Assembly (NCBI GenBank): GCA_024404275.1
Contig: JAKSQG010000108.1
Span: forward strand, 1 to 5,728
Source: Clostridia bacterium
Lineage (GTDB): Bacteria; Bacillota; Clostridia; Christensenellales; Aristaeellaceae
Length of the DNA stretch: 5,728 nucleotides
Direction: 5' to 3'
The position numbers and the translations under genes were made by a program. Of this stretch, positions 1 through 4,560 are shown piece after piece. Every line of letters begins with the position of its first letter. Positions within the stretch are counted from its first letter, which is position 1. Below the pieces are notes generated by a model. The model had not been told where the DNA came from. It searched no databases and worked only from the letters and a program-made list of their open reading frames with translations.

Positions 1-1
1 T

Positions 2-346
2 GATATGCCGTACATGGTCATTACCCGTAAGGATACCTTCAGCGAGGAGCTCAAAAAGCGCCCCATGCGCTATATCGGTACCGAGGTGTTGTTCAAGGAC
101 GAAAACGATCCGCTGGCAAGCCCGGAATACATTGAGCGCATGCATGCGATGGGGCTCAAAGTGTGGGTCAATGCCATTGTGTACAATTACCGTACCGTGC
201 TGGCGGGCGGTCACAGTGATGATGAGGCCATGATCCGCAGTGAGGATAATGGCTGGGGATGGTTGGTGGACCGCGGTTTTGACATCATCCAGACGGACTG
301 GACACTGCCGCTGAAGATGTATCTGGATAAAAAGTGCGGTGTCTGA
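2..346 (+). CDS. Glycerophosphodiester phosphodiesterase (GDPD family), C-terminal part only
   Basis: The gene begins before the window; the reading frame is open from base 2 and stops at TGA 344-346, leaving 114 codons. GDPD enzymes are TIM-barrel phosphodiesterases that hydrolyse glycerophosphodiesters to glycerol-3-phosphate and an alcohol. The visible part matches the end of that barrel: a strand with GLKVWVNAIV, a segment NDPLASPEYIERM, and the typical closing stretch DNGWGWLVDRGFDIIQTDW followed by a final helix (LPLKMYL). The catalytic N-terminal residues (the HRG and GxExD type motifs) lie outside the window and cannot be checked, so activity is unproven. A hairpin with a T-run follows directly, so it probably ends an upstream transcription unit. 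Its position beside a UgpBAEC-like transporter recalls ugpQ in the enterobacterial ugp operon, but here it precedes the receptor gene and is separated from it by its own terminator and a new promoter. An internal ATG at base 5 is unlikely to be the real start because it would leave only a barrel fragment. Confidence 0.85.
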   Translation, partial: DMPYMVITRKDTFSEELKKRPMRYIGTEVLFKDENDPLASPEYIERMHAMGLKVWVNAIVYNYRTVLAGGHSDDEAMIRSEDNGWGWLVDRGFDIIQTDWTLPLKMYLDKKCGV

Positions 347-353
347 TTTGCTG

Positions 354-391
354 AACACTTTTTGCATAAGTGAAAAAAGTGTTTGTTTTTT
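354..391 (+). terminator. Probable intrinsic terminator of the GDPD gene
   Basis: A perfect 10-bp inverted repeat, AACACTTTTT (354-363) with AAAAAGTGTT (374-383), encloses a 10-nt loop and is followed by a T-rich run reaching 391. It starts 8 nt after the GDPD stop codon. The stem is AT-rich, so it is weaker than a classical GC-rich terminator, but its position and T-run fit transcription termination before the next promoter. Confidence 0.65.
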
Positions 392-414
392 GCAGCGTGA
401 GACATAAAAAAGCA

Positions 415-435
415 ACAGATTCGACTTGAATTTGT
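415..435. promoter_or_regulatory. Imperfect palindrome upstream of the -35 box, candidate operator or activator site
   Basis: ACAGATTC (415-422) and GAATTTGT (428-435) form an 8-bp inverted repeat around a 5-nt centre, with one G/T mismatch. It ends 2 nt before the -35 box, and its centre lies about 48 bases before the predicted transcription start. That position suits an activator or a two-site regulator. No regulator gene is visible in the window and I do not recognise the site; it may be chance in AT-rich DNA. Confidence 0.3.
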
Positions 436-437
436 GC

Positions 438-466
438 TTTACATTATGCAAACGGCACGATATAAT
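438..466 (+). promoter_or_regulatory. Sigma-70/sigma-A type promoter of the transporter operon
   Basis: The -35 box TTTACA (438-443, five of six consensus bases) is separated by exactly 17 nt from a perfect -10 box TATAAT (461-466). Transcription would start near 472-474, giving a leader of about 47 nt before the receptor gene. It is the only strong promoter I can find in the window and probably drives the whole operon. Confidence 0.85.
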
Positions 467-475
467 AATTTTGTA

Positions 476-492
476 CCTCAATGCCCATGAGG
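476..492 (+). other. Small stem-loop at the 5' end of the operon leader
   Basis: CCTCA (476-480) can pair with TGAGG (488-492) across a 7-nt loop, only a few bases from the predicted transcript start. Such 5'-end stems can protect mRNA from decay, which would fit a highly expressed receptor gene. With only 5 bp it may be incidental. It leaves the ribosome binding site (504-512) free. Confidence 0.25.
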
Positions 493-519
493 CGTTGAAA
501 TATAAAGGAGGAATATCCG

Positions 520-1785
520 ATGTTCAAGAAAGCCCTGATTGTCGTTCTGGCCCTCGCCATCGCGATGGTTGGCATGACCGGCGTGTTTGCCGAGAGCACC
601 AAGACCACCGTGACCATCTGGTCCACCTTCACCAATGACCAGGATGCGTACATCCGCCGCATGGCCGATGAATTCAACGCTCTGCAGGATGAGTTTGTTG
701 TGGTCGTCGAGACCCAGCCCAACTCCAACTTCACCAGCAACGTGTACACCGCTGTTGTGAACGGCGTTGGCCCCGACATCATCTTCAACTATGCTTCCGA
801 AGCTGCCAAGTACGTCAATGCCGGCCTGGTTGCCAACCTGGACGAGTACATCTATGACGAAGAGATCGGTATCGAAGGCTTCGATGACATGCTGCCCGAG
901 TACCTGATCGAAGAAATGAACGCCATGGAAGACGGTCATATCCACTGGATTCCCGGCGCCACCACCGGCCCCATCCTGTTCTACAACAAGACCATGCTGG
1001 AAGAACTGAATGTTCCCGTTCCCACCACCTGGGACGAGCTGGTTGATGCCTGCGCTGTCATCAAGGCTGCCAAGCCCGAAGTGCTGCCCTTCGGTATCGA
1101 CTCCCTGACCGATATCATCCAGACCTTCATCATGGAAGCCGGCGAAGGCTACATCGACACCGAAAACGCCAAGATCGCTTTCGGCGGCGAAAAGACCGTG
1201 GAAGTGCTGAAGTGGTATCAGGAGCAGTGCCAGAACGGCTACTTCTCCGCCACTGCTCCCTCCGGCGGCTACTTCTCCAATGACTTCAACACCGGTCTGG
1301 TTGCCATGTACTATGGCTCCTGCGCCGGCACTCCCTACATCACTCCCGATGGTTTCGAGTATGATGTGGCTCCCGCTCCCGCCACTGCCGGCGGCGAAGG
1401 CGCCTACTCCATCTGGAACCGCGGCCCCATCGTGTTCCACTATGCTGATAACACCGCCCGCGAAGTCGGTGCTTACCTGTATGTGATGTACATGCTGGCC
1501 GTTCCCGAGAATGCCGAGGGCTGGGCCGAGGCCATGACCGCTCTGACCCCCTGGATTCCCGCTCAGGCTGTTGAAGGTTATGACGCTTTCGTTGCGAGCC
1601 AGCCCGCTCTGGCTGCCGTTGCCGGCAACTTCGATATCGGCGTGACCTTCCCCTCTGTGACCGGTGCTTCCGAGACCCGTGATGCCATCAAGCAGATGGG
1701 TACCCTGATCGCCGGCGGCGAAGCCGTTGAGACCGCTCTGGCTGCCTGCCTGGAGACTGCCAACGCCGCTCTGCAGGGCAAGTAA
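520..1785 (+). CDS. Extracellular solute-binding protein, family 1 (CUT1 / UgpB-like), without lipobox
   Basis: This is the receptor that captures the substrate outside the membrane and delivers it to the permeases. It has 421 residues, usual for the family. The start is fixed by a strong AAAGGAGGA site (504-512), 7 nt before the ATG. Residues 1-24 are a signal peptide: MFKK, a hydrophobic core, and a signal peptidase I site after VFA. There is no cysteine before residue 178, so it cannot be a conventional lipoprotein. The mature protein shows family features: a first strand and helix TVTIWSTF...MADEFNAL (30-55), GPDIIF (84-89), FYNKTMLEEL (154-163), PTTWDEL (168-174), AYSIWNRGP (295-303) and TPWIPA (343-348). 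Aromatic residues near these sites could stack on a sugar. The order of segments resembles UgpB, and an arginine near 387 sits roughly where UgpB has a ligand-binding arginine, but I could not align them properly. Codon use is strongly biased, fitting high expression. A terminator follows at once. The substrate is not determined. Confidence 0.92.
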   Translation: MFKKALIVVLALAIAMVGMTGVFAESTKTTVTIWSTFTNDQDAYIRRMADEFNALQDEFVVVVETQPNSNFTSNVYTAVVNGVGPDIIFNYASEAAKYVNAGLVANLDEYIYDEEIGIEGFDDMLPEYLIEEMNAMEDGHIHWIPGATTGPILFYNKTMLEELNVPVPTTWDELVDACAVIKAAKPEVLPFGIDSLTDIIQTFIMEAGEGYIDTENAKIAFGGEKTVEVLKWYQEQCQNGYFSATAPSGGYFSNDFNTGLVAMYYGSCAGTPYITPDGFEYDVAPAPATAGGEGAYSIWNRGPIVFHYADNTAREVGAYLYVMYMLAVPENAEGWAEAMTALTPWIPAQAVEGYDAFVASQPALAAVAGNFDIGVTFPSVTGASETRDAIKQMGTLIAGGEAVETALAACLETANAALQGK

Positions 1786-1795
1786 TTAACCCGCA

Positions 1796-1830
1796 ACGGA
1801 GAACCGGATCACTCCGGTTCTCCGTTTTTT
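1796..1830 (+). terminator. Strong intrinsic terminator between the receptor gene and the ATPase gene
   Basis: A perfect 13-bp GC-rich inverted repeat, ACGGAGAACCGGA (1796-1808) with TCCGGTTCTCCGT (1813-1825), has a 4-nt loop TCAC and a run of six T (1825-1830). It lies 10 nt after the receptor stop codon. Since no promoter is evident before the ATPase, it probably acts as an attenuator: most transcripts end here, giving an excess of receptor, and read-through supplies the ATPase and permeases. Confidence 0.92.
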
Positions 1831-1850
1831 CTATCCGCCCCGGACAGGGC

Positions 1851-1876
1851 ACAGCACAGCAAAAATGCCGTGCTGT
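1851..1876 (+). repeat. Inverted repeat in the receptor-ATPase gap
   Basis: ACAGCAC (1851-1857) and GTGCTGT (1870-1876) form a perfect 7-bp stem with a 12-nt loop. No T-run follows, so it is not a terminator. It could be an operator, or an RNA stem that stabilises the 5' end of a processed downstream message. The rest of 1831-1926 shows no -35/-10 pair with proper spacing. Confidence 0.35.
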
Positions 1877-1910
1877 ACCGTATCCATGGCGCAACAACTA
1901 CACTATTTGA

Positions 1911-1918
1911 AGGCGAGG
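1911..1918 (+). promoter_or_regulatory. Ribosome binding site that sets the ATPase start
   Basis: AGGCGAGG, with core GAGG at 1915-1918, sits 8 nt before the ATG at 1927. An in-frame GTG at 1870 would add 19 residues that do not resemble an ABC ATPase N-terminus and lies on the arm of the hairpin at 1851-1876, so 1927 is preferred. Confidence 0.7.
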
Positions 1919-1926
1919 AACAGGAC

Positions 1927-2994
1927 ATGCAAGTAATGCTTAAGGGTGTCACCAAGAAATTCTCCGGTGTGACGGCGGTCAACGAGTTTTCCGTGACCCT
2001 GCCGGATGGCGAACTGATCTGTCTGCTGGGACCTTCCGGCTGCGGCAAATCCACCATCCTGAATATGTTGTCGGGTATTCTGCCCGTCAGCGGCGGCGAT
2101 ATCTTCTTTGATGATGATAACGTCACCAAATTGCCTCCCGAAGAACGCGGTATCGGTCTGGTCTTCCAGAACTACGCGCTGTATCCGCACATGACCGTGC
2201 TGGAGAATATCTGCTTCCCGCTGGAAATCAAGAAGGTGCCCAAGGAAGAACGTGTCGCCCGCGCCACCAAAATGGCCAAGCTGGTGCATGTGGATATGCT
2301 GCTTAACCGAAAGCCCAAGGAACTGTCCGGCGGTCAGCAGCAGCGTGTGGCCATTGCCCGCGCCCTGGTAAAGGAACCCCGCCTGCTGCTGCTGGATGAG
2401 CCTCTTTCCAACCTGGATGCCCGTCTGCGCCTGGAAATGCGTGAGGAGATCCGCCGCATTCAGCTGCAGACGCAGGTGACCACCATCTTCGTTACCCACG
2501 ATCAGGAAGAGGCCATGGCCATCTGCGACCACATCGTGCTGATGAAGGACGGCGTGATGCAGCAGTTTGACGCGCCTCAGCAGCTCTACGATAATCCCGC
2601 CAACCAGTTCGTGGCCAACTTCCTGGGTGCTCCGCCCATCAACAACATTCCCGGTGAGATCAAAAACGGCGTGTTCACTACCGAGGACGGCAAGGCGAGC
2701 ATGAAGCTGGCGGCCTTCAGCAAGGTGCCGGACGGCAAAAAGGTCAATCTGGCTGTGCGCAGCGAAAGCTTTGTTGTCAAGCCCGCCGGTACACCCGAAA
2801 CGATGGAATGCACCGTGACCGGCGTGTTCAAGACCGGCAAGGACGAAATGGCTTCCTTTACCTTCGGCGATCAGCCTTTCCGTGCCTACATTGATCTGGA
2901 AGAGGGTTTGGAGAAGGATCAGATCGTCAGTCTGGGCTTCAAGAACCGCGGCGTATTCGTGTTTGACCGCGAATCGGGGGTGCGTTACGTATGA
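1927..2994 (+). CDS. ABC transporter ATP-binding protein, MalK/UgpC/MsmK type
   Basis: This cytoplasmic subunit hydrolyses ATP to drive import and is expected to form a homodimer under the two permeases. Its 355 residues match the family. All nucleotide-binding motifs are intact: Walker A GPSGCGKST (35-43), Q-loop glutamine 81 in VFQNYALYPHMTV, signature LSGGQQQR (133-140), Walker B LLLLDEP (153-159) with catalytic Glu158, D-loop SNLDA (161-165) and switch His191 in VTHDQEEAM. The NYALYPHMTVLENI stretch and the regulatory C-terminal domain (about 235-355, beginning near NQFVANFLGAPPINNIPG) place it among CUT1 ATPases rather than amino-acid or metal importers. One oddity is position 46: the sequence after Walker A is ILNMLSG, whereas MalK-type proteins normally have an arginine there (Arg47 of E. 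coli MalK). The stop codon overlaps the next start as ATGA, so the two are translationally coupled. The first gap before it carries a terminator, so expression depends on read-through. Confidence 0.95.
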   Translation: MQVMLKGVTKKFSGVTAVNEFSVTLPDGELICLLGPSGCGKSTILNMLSGILPVSGGDIFFDDDNVTKLPPEERGIGLVFQNYALYPHMTVLENICFPLEIKKVPKEERVARATKMAKLVHVDMLLNRKPKELSGGQQQRVAIARALVKEPRLLLLDEPLSNLDARLRLEMREEIRRIQLQTQVTTIFVTHDQEEAMAICDHIVLMKDGVMQQFDAPQQLYDNPANQFVANFLGAPPINNIPGEIKNGVFTTEDGKASMKLAAFSKVPDGKKVNLAVRSESFVVKPAGTPETMECTVTGVFKTGKDEMASFTFGDQPFRAYIDLEEGLEKDQIVSLGFKNRGVFVFDRESGVRYV

Positions 2995-4544
2995 CGCAGA
3001 AACTCGATTTTCCCGAAAGGAAGCGTATCAGGCATCGCAGCGGAAAACGTGTGCTTTTCCACTTTGTGCTGTTTGCCGTTATCGCGGTGACACTGCTGGT
3101 GTGCGGCATCATCGGCCGTGTACAGCTGAACCGCATCACTGATGAGACCATTGCTTCTGTACGCGTTGAAACGCTGATCAGCGAAGCGACTGAGCAGGTG
3201 CGTGGTGCCGCATCCGACGCGGCAGATGCCGTCAATACCAAGCAGAAACGCAACGTGACCAACGGTATCAGCGGCAAGACCAAATCAGTCAAGACCGGTG
3301 CCGAAGGAATGCTTGCCGCCGGCAGCAGCGAGGCTGAGGTCGCGGCGTACATTGTTGATACCCTCTCCGAAGCGGCGGTATCCAAGCTGAGTGCTGAAAA
3401 AGAAGATCAGGCGCCCGTGCTGACCGCTGTGCAGCAGAAGCTGGCCGAAGGCCGTGACGGCTTCATCACCGCTGCCGTGACCAACACCGACAGCAAGGTG
3501 AGCGGCATGAATGCCGAGGATGTGCGCAAGGGTCTGTCCAGCAACGCCCCCAACTATTTCTTTATGTTCTATTCCAACCTGTTGCTCATCATCGGCGGCA
3601 TCTTCCTGATACTCGCGCTGGGCATGGGTGTGCTGCAGTTCTTCTGCAGTGAGGATGTGCGCAAAAAGGCCAGTGACATCATTGAACCGCTGGATTATCT
3701 GCTGCCCTTCTTCTTCGGCGTCATCGTGTTCACGCTCTATCCCATGGTGCGCGTGTTTATCATGGCCTTCCAGGAGCGCTACAAGCTGACCGGCGAGTTT
3801 GCCGCCTGGGGTCTTGGCAACTTCACGGATGTGCTGTTTGGTACCAACACCAAGCTGCCGCAGGCTGTGGGCAACACCTTCCTGTATGTGCTGCTGACGG
3901 TGCCGATTGCCGCTGCGATCAGTATCGTTCTGGCGTACCTGCTCAACCAGAAGATCAAGCTGCGCGCTCTTTTCCAGACCGCGTACTTCCTGCCCATGGT
4001 TACTTCCGCAACGGCTGTCGGTCTGGTCTGGAAGTTCATGTTCCATGAGAACTACGGTATCATCAACTGGCTGTACTCCCTCGTTGGCGGCAGCAACATC
4101 GCCTGGCTGAGCAACCCCGCCTTCTCCATGGCGGTCATGGTCATCTATGGCGTGTGGGATTCGCTGCCCATGACCATCATTCTGTTGATTTCCGGTCTGC
4201 AGAACATTGACGAGCACTACTACACGGTTGCCAAGGTGGACGGCGCGCATGCCAAACGCATCTTCTTCCGCATCACCGTGCCGCTGCTTTCGCCCACCAT
4301 CGGTCTGGTGCTGATCATCAACAGTATCTCGGCCTTCAAGGTGTTCAATTCCGTTATCGTTCTGTTCTCCGGCAACCCGGGTCCCATGTACAATATGTAC
4401 ACGATGACCTACTATATCTACGAGCAGATCAACACCAGCCTGGAATACGGCCGCGCTGCCGCTGCTTCGCTGATTCTGTTTGTCATCATCCTGATTTTCA
4501 CCATGCTGCAGCGCTTTGTGCAGCGTAAGTGGAATTACACTTAA
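2991..4544 (+). CDS. ABC permease, MalF/UgpA type, with unusual N-terminal extracytoplasmic extension
   Basis: This membrane subunit forms half of the import channel. Its 517 residues exceed the roughly 290-320 usual for Firmicute CUT1 permeases because of an N-terminal module: basic cytoplasmic tail (KRIRHRSGKR, 11-20), membrane helix 1 (about 21-43), a hydrophilic, Ala/Glu/Lys/Thr-rich, probably helical extracytoplasmic region (about 45-188), then membrane helix 2 (about 190-217). The core follows from about 234 with six membrane segments (about 235-259, 292-317, 325-349, 376-401, 433-458, 487-508) and the EAA loop at 409-434. That loop reads YYTVAKVDGAHAKRIFF, so the conserved glutamate is threonine 412, while the DGA (417-419) and the following hydrophobic residues remain. 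Two extra helices keep the core N-terminus inside, so topology is consistent. The ATGA overlap with the ATPase stop supports the full-length start. I do not recognise the extension as a named domain; it differs from the MalF P2 loop, which lies inside the core. Confidence 0.93.
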   Translation: MTQKLDFPERKRIRHRSGKRVLFHFVLFAVIAVTLLVCGIIGRVQLNRITDETIASVRVETLISEATEQVRGAASDAADAVNTKQKRNVTNGISGKTKSVKTGAEGMLAAGSSEAEVAAYIVDTLSEAAVSKLSAEKEDQAPVLTAVQQKLAEGRDGFITAAVTNTDSKVSGMNAEDVRKGLSSNAPNYFFMFYSNLLLIIGGIFLILALGMGVLQFFCSEDVRKKASDIIEPLDYLLPFFFGVIVFTLYPMVRVFIMAFQERYKLTGEFAAWGLGNFTDVLFGTNTKLPQAVGNTFLYVLLTVPIAAAISIVLAYLLNQKIKLRALFQTAYFLPMVTSATAVGLVWKFMFHENYGIINWLYSLVGGSNIAWLSNPAFSMAVMVIYGVWDSLPMTIILLISGLQNIDEHYYTVAKVDGAHAKRIFFRITVPLLSPTIGLVLIINSISAFKVFNSVIVLFSGNPGPMYNMYTMTYYIYEQINTSLEYGRAAAASLILFVIILIFTMLQRFVQRKWNYT

Positions 4545-4545
4545 G

Positions 4546-4553
4546 AAGGAGGG
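4546..4553 (+). promoter_or_regulatory. Strong ribosome binding site that sets the second permease start
   Basis: AAGGAGGG lies 7 nt before the ATG at 4561, within the 16-nt gap after the first permease. It shows that the long N-terminal extension is translated. The internal ATG at 5167, which would give a conventional-length permease, has no purine-rich site before it. Confidence 0.85.
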
Positions 4554-4560
4554 CTGAAAA

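Noticed and set aside
446..461. Half-site resembling a LacI-family or CcpA cre operator (TGCAAACG) in the promoter spacer
   Set aside because: The second half does not match; only the central CG is symmetric.
481..498. Tiny open frame of five codons in the operon leader (ATG CCC ATG AGG CGT TGA)
   Set aside because: There is no ribosome binding site before it and too little sequence to call a leader peptide.
478..1440. Long open frame on the minus strand opposite the receptor gene (320 codons)
   Set aside because: It is a product of the strong third-position bias of the receptor gene. The translation is Gly/His/Asp-rich low-complexity with no family match, and no ribosome binding site or promoter precedes it.
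1870..1926. GTG at 1870 as an earlier start of the ATPase gene
   Set aside because: The added residues do not resemble the family N-terminus, and the ATG at 1927 has a well-placed ribosome binding site.
1903..2532. Minus-strand open frame opposite the ATPase gene (209 codons)
   Set aside because: The opposite strand encodes every ABC ATPase motif intact; this frame shows only antisense-type composition.
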